A stretch of 64,000 bases of DNA from Granulosicoccus sp947495035 (GTDB taxonomy: Bacteria; Pseudomonadota; Gammaproteobacteria; Granulosicoccales; Granulosicoccaceae): assembly GCF_050589605.1 (NCBI RefSeq), contig NZ_JBNGOO010000001.1; one strand, given 5' to 3'. A model generated the notes under the pieces. The model did not search any database. It saw nothing but the letters and a program-made list of their open reading frames with translations, and was not told the origin of the DNA. Position 1 is the stretch's first letter. The number at the start of each line of letters is the position of its first letter. The position numbers and the translations under genes were made by a program. Of the stretch, positions 33,912-44,072 are shown piece after piece.

Positions 33912-35107
33912 GCCTTGTCTCCCGAGGTCAGAGGACCGACACCATTGCCGGGAGCGATCGGATAGAAGTCAGCGGTCAGTCCCGTCGCTGCCGTATAGGC
34001 AGGACCGACCATTGCCTTGAATCGCTCGACCTGATCGTCGGGTACGAGGCTGACGGTACAGCCGCCGAAGCCTGCGCCGGTCAGGCGACTGCCGAGCACA
34101 CCGGGCTGTTCACGCGCCAGTCGAACCAGATGGTTCAAGGGTTCGCTGGAGACTTCGAACAGATCACGCAGCGAATCGTGGCTTTCGTTCATCATGTTGC
34201 CGAACTGTTGCAGATCACCGGCTATCAGTGCGGGTACTGCAGCTCTGACCCGTCTGTTCTCTTCGGCAATGTGCCGGGCGCGTTGCAGGGGAATGGCATC
34301 GTTGGCAAACAGGTGTTCCTGTGCGCTGAGCTGGTCCGGCTGCAGCTGACCGAGGTGGCTGATGCCGGTGACCGGTGCCAACAGCTCCAGTGCACGCCGG
34401 CATTCCCGCACCCGGTCGTTATAGGCCGATTCGTTCAGCTCGCGTCGCTGATTGGTATTGGTGACAACGATCGAGTACCCCTCGAGGCTCAGTGGCACCT
34501 GGCGATGCTCCAGGCTGTGGCAGTCGAGCATGATGGCGTGATCGGTTTCGGCAAAGGCCACGGCAAACTGGTCCATGATGCCGCATTGCATGCCGACGAA
34601 GTCATTCTCGGCGGCCTGGGCGATGCGTACCAGTTCGAGCAGGGACAGTTCGGTTCGCAGCAGCTCGTTCAGCGCATAGGCGGTAACAACCTCGATGGAG
34701 GCAGAGGAACTCAGGCCGGCGCCATTGGGAATATTGCCCGAGTAGAGACAGTCGAAACCGGTGAGCTCGACGCCTCGTCGGGTGAACTGATCGAGTATGC
34801 CCAGAGGGTAATTGATCCAGTTGTCGCCATAGGTCTGGCTGATTTCTTCCTGGTCCAGTTGCGCCATGAGGTCGAAGTTGGTGCTGGCGAAACGATACTG
34901 CTGATTGTAGGTGGGTCTGATCAGCAGTGTGGTACCTCGATCGACCCCACAGGGAAAGACCAGACCGCCGGTGAAGTCGGTGTATTCGCCGATGAGGTTG
35001 ACCCGACCGGGGGCAAAGAAAACGGCTGTCGCGTGTTCGGAGCGACCGAATTTCTGGGTGAAGCGGTCGTGCAGGCTTTCGATGCTGTGCTCGTCGGTAT
35101 GACTCAT
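33908..35107 (-). CDS. galK: Galactokinase
   Basis: A 399-residue GHMP-family galactokinase. Motifs are the galactokinase signature GRVNLIGEYTDFTGGLVFPC, the ATP-binding GAGLSSSASIEVVTAYAL loop, and the C-terminal GSRLTGAGFGGCTVSLV. It phosphorylates galactose at C1 for GalT. The start codon overlaps the stop of the alpha-galactosidase gene (TAATG) and the end overlaps galT by 4 bases. GalE and GalM are not in the window. Confidence 0.93.
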   Translation of the reverse strand: MSHTDEHSIESLHDRFTQKFGRSEHATAVFFAPGRVNLIGEYTDFTGGLVFPCGVDRGTTLLIRPTYNQQYRFASTNFDLMAQLDQEEISQTYGDNWINYPLGILDQFTRRGVELTGFDCLYSGNIPNGAGLSSSASIEVVTAYALNELLRTELSLLELVRIAQAAENDFVGMQCGIMDQFAVAFAETDHAIMLDCHSLEHRQVPLSLEGYSIVVTNTNQRRELNESAYNDRVRECRRALELLAPVTGISHLGQLQPDQLSAQEHLFANDAIPLQRARHIAEENRRVRAAVPALIAGDLQQFGNMMNESHDSLRDLFEVSSEPLNHLVRLAREQPGVLGSRLTGAGFGGCTVSLVPDDQVERFKAMVGPAYTAATGLTADFYPIAPGNGVGPLTSGDKA

Positions 35108-37242
35108 TATCGACTATCTCTGTGGCAACCGATCAGTAGTGCCGATTGGGGTGGCAGAACGGGCAGGGGAACACCAAGCGTCATCAACAGCTCGCCACTG
35201 CTGGTCACAGCCGCCTGACACCACTCGGGAAAGATCTTGTTGAACGGTGCCAGTTCGGTCAGATTGATGCTTTCCAGAGTCAACGTGTACAGGGCGTTCG
35301 GGTCCAGGCCCGACAGTGGCAGATGGCCCGGGCGGGTCGGATGCATATTGCCGATGGCAACCACGCTGTACAGTGCCTGTTGCTGATCGCTGTCGACAAA
35401 GCCGCAGGCTGTCAGTGACTTGGAATACGTGGGAAGCTGCCAGTAGACGGAATTCGCCATCCACTGGCGGTTGCTCTTGTACAGCCGGGTATAGTGCTGC
35501 AGGGTAATGATGTCCTGAGGGTCCAGTTTGCGGGCATCGAGTTCGAAGCCGAACTGGCCCTGCAATGCAACAATGGCACGTGTATGCAGGCTGGTGACCC
35601 GGCCGGTGAGATGGGCGGTCTTGTGGCCGACATGGGCACCCATGATTTCCGGTGGCATGAAACGCAGAAAGCCCTGCTGAATGCCGGCGCGTTCTATCGG
35701 ATCGATGTTGTCGGAGGTCCAGACGCGGCCGGTATGCTGCAGGATGCCCAGATCGGCACGTGCACCACCCGAGGCGCAGCTTTCGATCTCCAGATTCGGG
35801 CAGACGGCCAGAATGCGTTCCAGCAGGCGATACAGGGCGACGGGTTGCGCTGCCGCCCGGGCATGGCTGCCGTCCCCGGCCAGTACCAGATCGCGATTCA
35901 TGTCCCACTTGATGTAGTCGATGGCGTATTCGTGTACCAGTGAGGTGATTCGTTCGAACAGATAGTCTGCCACGTCATCGCGGGAAATATCCAACACCAG
36001 CTGGTTACGTGCCAGAGGTGTCTCGACCTGGCTCAGTTGCAGGGCCCACTCGGGATGCTCGCGATAGAGGTCACTGTCCGGGTTGACCATTTCCGGCTCG
36101 AACCACAATCCGAACTGCAGGCCGTGTTTCCTGACATGTGACACCACCGGGTGCAGGCCGTCCGGATAGATGCTTTCGTCGACATACCAGTCACCCAGGC
36201 CTGCATTGTCGGCACGTCGATGCCGGAACCAGCCATCGTCCAGCACGAAACGTTCGGCGCCGACACTGGCGGCCGCATCGATCAGTGGGAACAGGGCTTC
36301 CAGGTCATGATTGAAATAGAGAGCTTCCCAGCTGTTGGCATGAATGGGGCGAGTACGCCGAGTCCATTCGGGCAATATGGATGAACGAATGTATCGATGG
36401 AAGCGCTGCGTGCAGGAGTTCATGCCCTTGCCGCGCGTGAAAGATACCGATGGTGTCGACAGCTGTTCACCCGCTTGCAGTATCACTTCGCCGGGCAGGT
36501 GGAGTACGCCGGCTTGCAGGGATATCACGCCATTGCTCAGACGTTCCACACGCAGGCTGAAATTGCCGCTCCAGGCGAGTTGCGCAAAGGTGATGTCTCC
36601 GCCATTGACCCCGAATCCGTCGGTGCCGCAGATGAGGGCCGGGGCATGCTCGTGACTGGTACGGCCGTGCAGATTGCTGATGTCGATTCGGCCCGGGGCG
36701 ATGTGACGTCGGTGGGTCTGGTTTTCCAGGCCCCAGCGACCATGCTGGCTCAGACACTGCCGATAGGAGCCTGGCAGGGGCAGGGTTGCACTGGCCAGCC
36801 AGTCCACGGTATACGGGGTGTCGGCGATATTCTTCAGCGTCGTTCTCATGCTGGCCACGTCGCTGTGCTCATCCAGGGACAGGCTCAGTTCCACGGCGAG
36901 TCCGGCCTGATCGTCCTGCAGTTCGATGGTCAGCGTATTGTCGTTCTGTACGACACTGCGGGTGCGCATGGCATGAGCAAAGGCGGCACCGTTGCGATGC
37001 CCATTGAGCGCCGGTGAGCCGGTATAGCCGGTACTGGCTTGCGGAAACAGGGACAACGGAGTTACTGCGTCCATGCCGCCGAAGGCCAGTGCCGTGTCAT
37101 CGTGAGCAAGCAGCTGTTGCAGCGTCGTCTCACCGCGCAGCTTTCTGCCATACCAGTACAGGCGCGGAACGCCATGGTCCTCGATGACCAGCAGTGTGGT
37201 CTCTTTACCGTCGAGTCGCCAAAAGGCCTTGGTACTGGACAT
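35107..37242 (-). CDS. Alpha-galactosidase, GH36
   Basis: A 711-residue cytoplasmic GH36 enzyme. Beta-sandwich N-terminus, then the barrel with FVLDDGWFRHRRADNAGLGD (about 333-352), the nucleophile Asp447 in YIKWDMNRDL and the acid/base Asp511 in RVWTSDNIDP. Length fits the family. The frame opens upstream at 37308, but ATG at 37242 starts the conserved MSSTKAFWRLDG region. It is the promoter-proximal gene of the operon, under the promoter and operator at 37342-37388, so alpha-galactosides are likely the main substrates. Confidence 0.92.
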   Translation of the reverse strand: MSSTKAFWRLDGKETTLLVIEDHGVPRLYWYGRKLRGETTLQQLLAHDDTALAFGGMDAVTPLSLFPQASTGYTGSPALNGHRNGAAFAHAMRTRSVVQNDNTLTIELQDDQAGLAVELSLSLDEHSDVASMRTTLKNIADTPYTVDWLASATLPLPGSYRQCLSQHGRWGLENQTHRRHIAPGRIDISNLHGRTSHEHAPALICGTDGFGVNGGDITFAQLAWSGNFSLRVERLSNGVISLQAGVLHLPGEVILQAGEQLSTPSVSFTRGKGMNSCTQRFHRYIRSSILPEWTRRTRPIHANSWEALYFNHDLEALFPLIDAAASVGAERFVLDDGWFRHRRADNAGLGDWYVDESIYPDGLHPVVSHVRKHGLQFGLWFEPEMVNPDSDLYREHPEWALQLSQVETPLARNQLVLDISRDDVADYLFERITSLVHEYAIDYIKWDMNRDLVLAGDGSHARAAAQPVALYRLLERILAVCPNLEIESCASGGARADLGILQHTGRVWTSDNIDPIERAGIQQGFLRFMPPEIMGAHVGHKTAHLTGRVTSLHTRAIVALQGQFGFELDARKLDPQDIITLQHYTRLYKSNRQWMANSVYWQLPTYSKSLTACGFVDSDQQQALYSVVAIGNMHPTRPGHLPLSGLDPNALYTLTLESINLTELAPFNKIFPEWCQAAVTSSGELLMTLGVPLPVLPPQSALLIGCHRDSR

Positions 37243-37341
37243 ATCCGTCTGCTTTGCTCGGGGTTGTGGACTGGAACAGAGGGCGATCGCGCCGCTCGTC
37301 AACGGCACTTTAACAGCTGCGTTGCATGTTGGTCGTAAAAA

Positions 37342-37356
37342 TGGAACAATGTTCCA
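37342..37356. promoter_or_regulatory. IclR-type operator
   Basis: A perfect 15-base inverted repeat, TGGAAC-AAT-GTTCCA. It lies just downstream of the -10 box of the minus-strand promoter, covering the expected transcription start, which fits repression. The form (TGGAAC...GTTCCA) resembles IclR-family sites such as those of KdgR. The divergent IclR gene begins 100 bases away and is the probable binder. Confidence 0.75.
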
Positions 37357-37358
37357 AA

Positions 37359-37388
37359 ATTATAAGAGTGCCGAATAAACGCTGTCAA
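37359..37388 (-). promoter_or_regulatory. Sigma-70 promoter of the galactoside operon
   Basis: On the minus strand, TTGACA (37388-37383) and TATAAT (37364-37359) are both exact consensus boxes, separated by 18 bases. They point toward the alpha-galactosidase gene, whose start codon is about 117 bases downstream of the -10 box. Confidence 0.8.
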
Positions 37389-37456
37389 TTGAAAAACCGG
37401 TTGATCGCAGACTGCGGCAGGGCTTCCCTGTCAATATTGATTCCACTACGTGGCGC

Positions 37457-38290
37457 ATGAGCAAGAGCAGCAAGATTTCCAGTGATAACAGTACAAGTGC
37501 GCCATCCGGTCAACGCTCGGGCAGTGGTCTCGGTCGAGCCATATGGCTGCTGGATCTGATCGTCTCGGAAGGTCCGGTGAGATTCGCCGAGCTGGTCGAG
37601 CTGACGGGTATACCCAAGGCGACTCTGCACCGGCTGTTGAACGAGCTGGCCGATGAGCGCCTGATCCAGCTGGATGAAAGGTCTCAGACCTGGTCCTCGG
37701 GCTATCGCATCCTGGAAATGGCCAACCGTATCTGGACACGCTCGGACATACGTGTGCTGGCTCAGGATCAGTTGCTGGCTCTCAACGCGCTCAGTAGTGA
37801 AACGGTACAGATCGGTGTGCAGGCTGACACCCATGTGGTGATCATCGATCACGTCGAGAGCAGCCGCAGCGTCAGACACTCGATCATCGTCGGTACCCGG
37901 GTGCCGGTCTATTGCACGGGCATGGGCAAGGTGTTGCTGGCATGGTGTGATGATGAGCAGCAGCGAGATATCATCAACCGAATCTCGTTCGCGCGCTTCA
38001 CACCCAATACCATCACGGATAAACAAGCCCTGTTGAAGGAGCTCAGTGATGTCAGTCAACGCGGCTATGCGGTGGATGCGGAAGAGCGTTATCTGGGGTC
38101 TCTGTGCATCGCCGCGCCGGTCGTTGATTCCACCGGGCAGGCCATTGCCGGTCTGAGTATCACGGCGCCGACCTTCAGAACAAGTGAGAAGACGCTGGAC
38201 AGCTGGCGTGACGCCCTGATCAGCGCAGCTGCCGAGATATCACGACGATTGGCGCCTCGTACCGGGCCGGTCAATGGCGTGTCGCATTGA
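37457..38290 (+). CDS. IclR-family transcriptional regulator
   Basis: A 277-residue regulator: N-terminal winged helix-turn-helix (about residues 25-85, with GPVRFAELVELTGIPKATLHRLL) and C-terminal IclR effector domain (GTRVPVYCTGMGKVLLAW, QRGYAVDAEERYLGSLCIAAPV, AGLSITAPTFR). It likely controls the divergent galactoside operon and itself through the inverted repeat at 37342-37356. The ligand is probably a galactoside or a pathway intermediate; that is an inference from location. Confidence 0.9.
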   Translation: MSKSSKISSDNSTSAPSGQRSGSGLGRAIWLLDLIVSEGPVRFAELVELTGIPKATLHRLLNELADERLIQLDERSQTWSSGYRILEMANRIWTRSDIRVLAQDQLLALNALSSETVQIGVQADTHVVIIDHVESSRSVRHSIIVGTRVPVYCTGMGKVLLAWCDDEQQRDIINRISFARFTPNTITDKQALLKELSDVSQRGYAVDAEERYLGSLCIAAPVVDSTGQAIAGLSITAPTFRTSEKTLDSWRDALISAAAEISRRLAPRTGPVNGVSH

Positions 38291-38414
38291 TCGATCGACG
38301 AGGTGCAGAAATGGGAAACGAGATGTCCGGCATTGCCACGCAGGTCGATCATCGGCCTGAAGCCGGCATCATGTTCAAACTGACTCAACAAGACTGGAGA
38401 GGGAGAATTCGAAG

Positions 38415-39527
<1,113 letters not shown>

Positions 39528-39575
39528 GGGTTTTGCCCGATGAGTCCCGGCCCGGTCTTTTCCGGACCAGGGCTC

Positions 39576-39641
39576 GGGCTCCGCTGCATGGCTGCGGAGC
39601 CCTCAGGCACTGACCCGGCCATCCTGCCGGGTCAGTGCCTG
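39576..39641. terminator. Double hairpin terminator between convergent genes
   Basis: Two stems lie back to back between the ATPase and the aminotransferase. The first has a 9-base stem (39576-39584 with 39594-39602). The second has a perfect 15-base stem (39604-39618 with 39627-39641, 8-base loop). Strong bidirectional termination is expected despite the lack of a clean T run. Confidence 0.75.
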
Positions 39642-39650
39642 CATTATCGA

Positions 39651-41015
39651 TCAGGCTGGTTTGTGCTGCTGATGCACATCGTTGAGGGCATCGGTCACGG
39701 CGTCGAACATCTCGTCGATCTGCTCGTCGTTGATGATCAGTGGCGGGCAGAAGGCAACGGTATCTCCCGGGGCTGCGCGCAGAATGAGGCCGTGTTGCCT
39801 GGCAGCCAGCATGACCTGCACGGCAATCTTGTCAGCAGCGGGGAAGGGGCTCCTGCTGTCCTTGTCAGCGACCAGTTCGATGGCTCCGATCAGTCCGACG
39901 CCTCGGGCATTGCCGACCAGAGGGTGATTCTGCAGGGCATTCACCCGTTCCAGGAAATGCGGTGAGCGCTGCCTGACCTGGCCGAATATGTCGTCGTCTT
40001 CATAGATGCGCAGTGTCTCCAGCGCGACCGCCGCCGCCACCGGATGGCCGCCGTAGGTATTGCCGGTGCCGAAGACACCCAGCTTGTCGGCATGGCTCTG
40101 CATGGCATCGTAGATCGCATCACTGACCAGTACGGCACCAATGGGCAGATAGGCCGATGAGAGCTGTTTGGCGGATGTCATCATGTCCGGCTTGATGCCG
40201 TAGGTCTCGCTGCCCCAGGCATTGCCGGTGCGTCCGAAACCGCAGATGACCTCATCGGCGATGAACAGGATATCGTGCCGGGCGAGCACGGCCTGTATTT
40301 TCTCGAAGTAGCCGGCTGGCGGTACCAGTACACCTCCGGCTCCCATGACCGGTTCGGCGATGAAGGCGGCAATGGTATCGGCACCGGCTTCCAGAATCTG
40401 CTGTTCCAGTGCTTCGGCGAGACGAGTGGAATAGGCCTGCTCTGATTCACCGTTCTCTGCGTAGCGATATGCGTGCGGTGTGTCCACGTGAATCACCGGA
40501 ATGGCCGGCAGATCGAAGCCGTCCTGTGCATACGGCAGACCTGTCAGGCTGCCGGCCGCCACGGTAACGCCGTGATAGGCATTGCGGCGGGCAATGATGG
40601 TTTTCTTCTGCGGGCGGCCAAGCGCGTTGTTGTAATACCAGACCATCTTCACGGCCGTGTCGACGGCCTCGGATCCGGAATTGACAAAGAAGCATTTGCC
40701 GATGCCTTCCGGGGCCATGTTCACCAGCCGTTGCGACAGCTCGATGGCCGGTTGCGTGGAATGATGGGAGAACATGTGCGCATAGGGCAGGGCTGCAAAC
40801 TGACGGGTGGCGGCATCGACCAGGCGCTGTTCGCTGAAGCCGAGCGAGGCACACCACAGACCGGACATGCCTTCCAGCAGTCGATTGCCCTTGTCGTCCC
40901 AGACGTACACGCCTTCACCGCGTTCGATCAGGAACGGGCCCTGCGCCTGGTGATTGGACAGATGGGTGAAGGGATGTAGCGCGTACTGACGATCTGCCTG
41001 GTCGAGCGTTTGCAT
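39651..41015 (-). CDS. Class III (omega) aminotransferase
   Basis: A 454-residue PLP enzyme of the omega-amino acid:pyruvate aminotransferase group. It begins with HPFTHLSNHQAQGPFLIERGEGVYVWDDKGN (about residues 14-44), includes FFVNSGSEAVDTAVKMVWYY for phosphate binding, the FIADEVICGFGRTG Asp motif, and the PLP lysine in TSAKQLSSAYLPIGA. Likely substrates are beta-alanine, taurine, putrescine-like amines or similar; the exact one cannot be read. It stands alone, convergent with the ATPase gene. Confidence 0.88.
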   Translation of the reverse strand: MQTLDQADRQYALHPFTHLSNHQAQGPFLIERGEGVYVWDDKGNRLLEGMSGLWCASLGFSEQRLVDAATRQFAALPYAHMFSHHSTQPAIELSQRLVNMAPEGIGKCFFVNSGSEAVDTAVKMVWYYNNALGRPQKKTIIARRNAYHGVTVAAGSLTGLPYAQDGFDLPAIPVIHVDTPHAYRYAENGESEQAYSTRLAEALEQQILEAGADTIAAFIAEPVMGAGGVLVPPAGYFEKIQAVLARHDILFIADEVICGFGRTGNAWGSETYGIKPDMMTSAKQLSSAYLPIGAVLVSDAIYDAMQSHADKLGVFGTGNTYGGHPVAAAVALETLRIYEDDDIFGQVRQRSPHFLERVNALQNHPLVGNARGVGLIGAIELVADKDSRSPFPAADKIAVQVMLAARQHGLILRAAPGDTVAFCPPLIINDEQIDEMFDAVTDALNDVHQQHKPA

Positions 41016-41113
41016 GTGGGTGCACCTCCGTGCGTTTTCTGAAGGCTTGCAGGAGTGGTCGATCTGTTCCCCTGCCGAATGTCCGGCTGACCTGCAGCCG
41101 ACTTCAGACGGGA

Positions 41114-41782
41114 CTATATCAGTGTAATCAGTGCGGGGTCGTGCTGTGCCTGCAGGTGAGGCACGGTGTTGAATTCGATCAGCCGGGCATGGGTGCCGTC
41201 GAAATGAATCGTGGTGATCGAGGTATTGCGGATGCGCCAGATGGCATCGATGGTATGCGCGAAATCCAGACCCAGAACAGCCGCCATGACGGTGGCGATG
41301 ATGCCGCCCGAGGTGAAGAAGACATGGCTTTCCTTGTCGGCCTGCTGGCTGTGCAGGTCCAGCATGGTCTGCCAGCCACGCGCGGCAAAGTCAGACCAGG
41401 GTTCTATCTCGGATAGAGCGGGATCGGCGCGGTGATCTCGCCAGCGTTGCATGATCGCGACATAGTCCTCGAAAGTCATCGACTCGGGTTGGGCGGCGTC
41501 GACCGCCGGGCCGAAGTGCGTGTCGATGATCCTGTGCTGGTACTCGTTCAGACCGTCATGGACGGCAGGTTGCGATTCGTGGGCGAGTGGCTCCAGCGCC
41601 AGACTCGCGGTATCGCGCTGTCTGAGCAGGGAACCGTGATAGCAGTGATCGGGCGCAAAGCCCTGCTTCACCCACCAGTGCCCCAGCAATTCCGACTGTC
41701 GACGCCCCAGCGGAGACAGACGGTCGTAGTCGTGGGTGCCCGCCGACGCCTGGCCATGGCGTACCAGGTACAACATGCTCAT
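41114..41782 (-). CDS. Histidine phosphatase family protein
   Basis: A 222-residue phosphoglycerate-mutase-like phosphatase. The catalytic LYLVRHGQASAGTHDYDRLS motif with the RHG triad is at the N-terminus, and the second histidine is probably in HVFFTSGGIIATVMAAVLG, where the family usually has a His but this protein has Ser-Gly-Gly; that deviation could lower activity. Cytoplasmic. An alternative start is two codons downstream. No functional link with neighbours is apparent. Confidence 0.82.
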   Translation of the reverse strand: MSMLYLVRHGQASAGTHDYDRLSPLGRRQSELLGHWWVKQGFAPDHCYHGSLLRQRDTASLALEPLAHESQPAVHDGLNEYQHRIIDTHFGPAVDAAQPESMTFEDYVAIMQRWRDHRADPALSEIEPWSDFAARGWQTMLDLHSQQADKESHVFFTSGGIIATVMAAVLGLDFAHTIDAIWRIRNTSITTIHFDGTHARLIEFNTVPHLQAQHDPALITLI

Positions 41783-41927
41783 GAAAATGCCCTATCGATG
41801 TGAGTCGGGGACCGCTTCCCCGTGCTGCTGCAGTGTAGCGCCTGTCAGGCGCTGCATGCGCAAACCCTGACAGATTTCATCGATGGCTCCTGCGGCCATG
41901 GCGCGAGCCGACAGCGATTCATGATCG

Positions 41928-43361
41928 TCAGTTGTTGTCCTGTTCAGGCTGGATCGCACTCAGGCCGAACCAGGCGGGTTGCAGGACTGCAGGCAGGGCG
42001 TGTGACTGGCTCTTTGTCCGCGTCGTGCCGGTCGGGCAATGCCCGTCATCGATGTAACCCAGCGCCGCGGACAGCAGGTTCTCGGAGGTGCTGCCCAGTG
42101 CCTGTGACAGATTGTCGCTGGCAGCGCAATCGGCCGAGATGCCATTGTAGTAACCGCCTGCGCCTGCGGCATTGACGGCCTCCAGTTCAAGGGCGTTCAT
42201 GACCGTGTCGCAGGCCGTATTCGGGATGGAGGCATAGGGTTTGCCGCAGCTGGTGCCACCCACGGTAATGACATCCATGAACGGGCGCAGACCATTGACC
42301 ACCAGCTCGGCAGCGGAGCAGGTATCGTCTGTCTGCAGGACAAAGACCCGGTTCAGTTGCAAGGCATCATTCCTGTTGACGAAATGAAATGTCGAGGTGT
42401 TCTCGGGGAAGGTCGCGTTCGGTCGGTAGATGGCGAATTCCCTGTCGGTATTTCCACGACCGATCAGGTAGCTGGCCAGTTCGGCTGCCACGCTGACCCG
42501 GCCACCGAAGTTGTAACGCATGTCCAGCACCAGCTCGCTGACGTTCTCGGCCGAGAGGCGTTCGAATGCCTGCTGCAACTCGCTCGAAGAGGTGCCGAGA
42601 AACTGGTAGAAATGCAGATAGGCGATGCGCACGCCATTGCGTTCGATGATCCTGTCATCCAGCACGGTGGCAAGCGCATAGCGAGCCTTGCTGATGGTGC
42701 GGGTACGCGACACTCCCAGCGCGGAGCTGATGGTGAATCGGGCACTGGCGCCGTTGTCATCGGAGCTCAGCAGGACATCACGTTCCGCACCGGGCTGCTG
42801 GAAGAAGTCGATGGCGCGAATGTCGTTGATGGCCACCAGCTGGTCTCCCCGGGTGACGCCGGCGGCGGCCAGCGGAGAGTTTTCCTCAACCAGCTTGAAG
42901 TACAGCTCATCGTCGGCGGTGCGTTGCAGGACCCAGCCGAAACCGACGTTTTCGCCCTCGGTGAAGCGCCCCGTATAGCTCTGCTCATCGGTGATGTAGC
43001 TGAAGGTGTCATTGGGCGCCACTCGCAGATCGATGATCAGCTCTTCCAGTGCGTCGTAGCCGTCCAGATCGACATTGCGATCCACCTGATCGGCGAACAG
43101 ATAGTAGCTCTGCATGCCATTCAACACCCAGGATTTCATGTCATCGAACTGGCAGGACAGTGGTGCCGGACGATAGTCGACATTCTGCCCGCCGGTGATC
43201 GGCGGCACGATGGAATCGCCACTGGCCCCGGCGCCTGTTTCATCGCGCGTGCCGCAGCTGCTCAACAGCAGAGGCAGGCACAGACTGGCCATCCGCAGAG
43301 CCGCCCGGGAGCTTCGGTTGCAGGTGTTGCCTGCCCTGCGGGAAATAACGTGACTGTGCAT
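41928..43361 (-). CDS. S41-family peptidase, lipoprotein
   Basis: A 477-residue exported serine protease of the carboxy-terminal processing (S41) family. The lipobox is LLLSSC within MASLCLPLLLSSCGTRDE. A PDZ-like domain (TADDELYFKLVEENSPLAAAGVTRGDQL) precedes the protease core, with VLDMRYNFGGRVSVAAELAS and the nucleophile region TDDTCSAAELVVNGLRP. An outer-membrane periplasmic-face location is likely. ATG at 43292 is an alternative start nearer the signal peptide. Substrates are unknown. Confidence 0.85.
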   Translation of the reverse strand: MHSHVISRRAGNTCNRSSRAALRMASLCLPLLLSSCGTRDETGAGASGDSIVPPITGGQNVDYRPAPLSCQFDDMKSWVLNGMQSYYLFADQVDRNVDLDGYDALEELIIDLRVAPNDTFSYITDEQSYTGRFTEGENVGFGWVLQRTADDELYFKLVEENSPLAAAGVTRGDQLVAINDIRAIDFFQQPGAERDVLLSSDDNGASARFTISSALGVSRTRTISKARYALATVLDDRIIERNGVRIAYLHFYQFLGTSSSELQQAFERLSAENVSELVLDMRYNFGGRVSVAAELASYLIGRGNTDREFAIYRPNATFPENTSTFHFVNRNDALQLNRVFVLQTDDTCSAAELVVNGLRPFMDVITVGGTSCGKPYASIPNTACDTVMNALELEAVNAAGAGGYYNGISADCAASDNLSQALGSTSENLLSAALGYIDDGHCPTGTTRTKSQSHALPAVLQPAWFGLSAIQPEQDNN

Positions 43362-43601
43362 GAATTCAAGCGCTTGTTGTCAGTACGGGTCGAACAGCTA
43401 TCGGCAGTGGCCTGCATGCCTGTTGCAGCGTGGGGTGACTTGGCCATCCTGCTGCGAACGCGGCGCTGCATTACCGCAATGGCGTTGTAACCTGCCGAAT
43501 TGTGTACTGTGCACAGTCTGACCGCTTGTCTGTCAAGGCTGCCGCGCTTGTACCGCTACGAAGTTGAAAGGTGAATGGCAACGGGTTGACAGAATTCGGG
43601 C

Positions 43602-44072
43602 ATGGGAGTCAGTGCAAACAACAAGGTCGATGCTGGCGGGCAGACTGATGAGGCGTTTGCCGGTGATGCCGTGACGAGAAAGGTTCTGCTGGTTGACGAA
43701 CAGGCGCATGTGGTACGGGTCATCCGGCACAATCTCGAACGATGCGGTTTTCAGGTGGACTCGGCAGAGACTGTGGACGGTGCGGTGCAACTGATGAGCA
43801 CCTGTCGCTTCGACGCTCTGATCTCCACAGGAGAACGCTCGACAACGGATATCATGGAACTGTGCAAACGTGGCAGCGAGCTACTGGCCGTGCACGGCCT
43901 GAAGGATGATGACAAGGCTGCTCCGCTGATGCTGGTGAACTGCAGCGAAGACGCTGATCTGAGCGACAGTCTGCCCGGTTTCGAACGGCTCGGACAACCG
44001 GTGAGTCTCAAGCATATCGTCGAACGCTTGCACGAGGCTCTGGGCCAGCCTTCATCCGACTTGTCATCCTGA
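43602..44072 (+). CDS. Degenerate receiver-domain protein
   Basis: A 156-residue CheY-like protein. The fold pattern is visible from RKVLLVDEQAHVVRVIRHNL, with acid pair Asp32-Glu33. The phospho-acceptor Asp is missing: the equivalent position in FDALISTGERS is Thr76. The conserved late Lys is replaced by Gln132 in RLGQPVSL. It should not be phosphorylated in the usual way. Its stop overlaps the start of the next gene (TGATG), so the two proteins are made together and probably act as a pair. Confidence 0.72.
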   Translation: MGVSANNKVDAGGQTDEAFAGDAVTRKVLLVDEQAHVVRVIRHNLERCGFQVDSAETVDGAVQLMSTCRFDALISTGERSTTDIMELCKRGSELLAVHGLKDDDKAAPLMLVNCSEDADLSDSLPGFERLGQPVSLKHIVERLHEALGQPSSDLSS

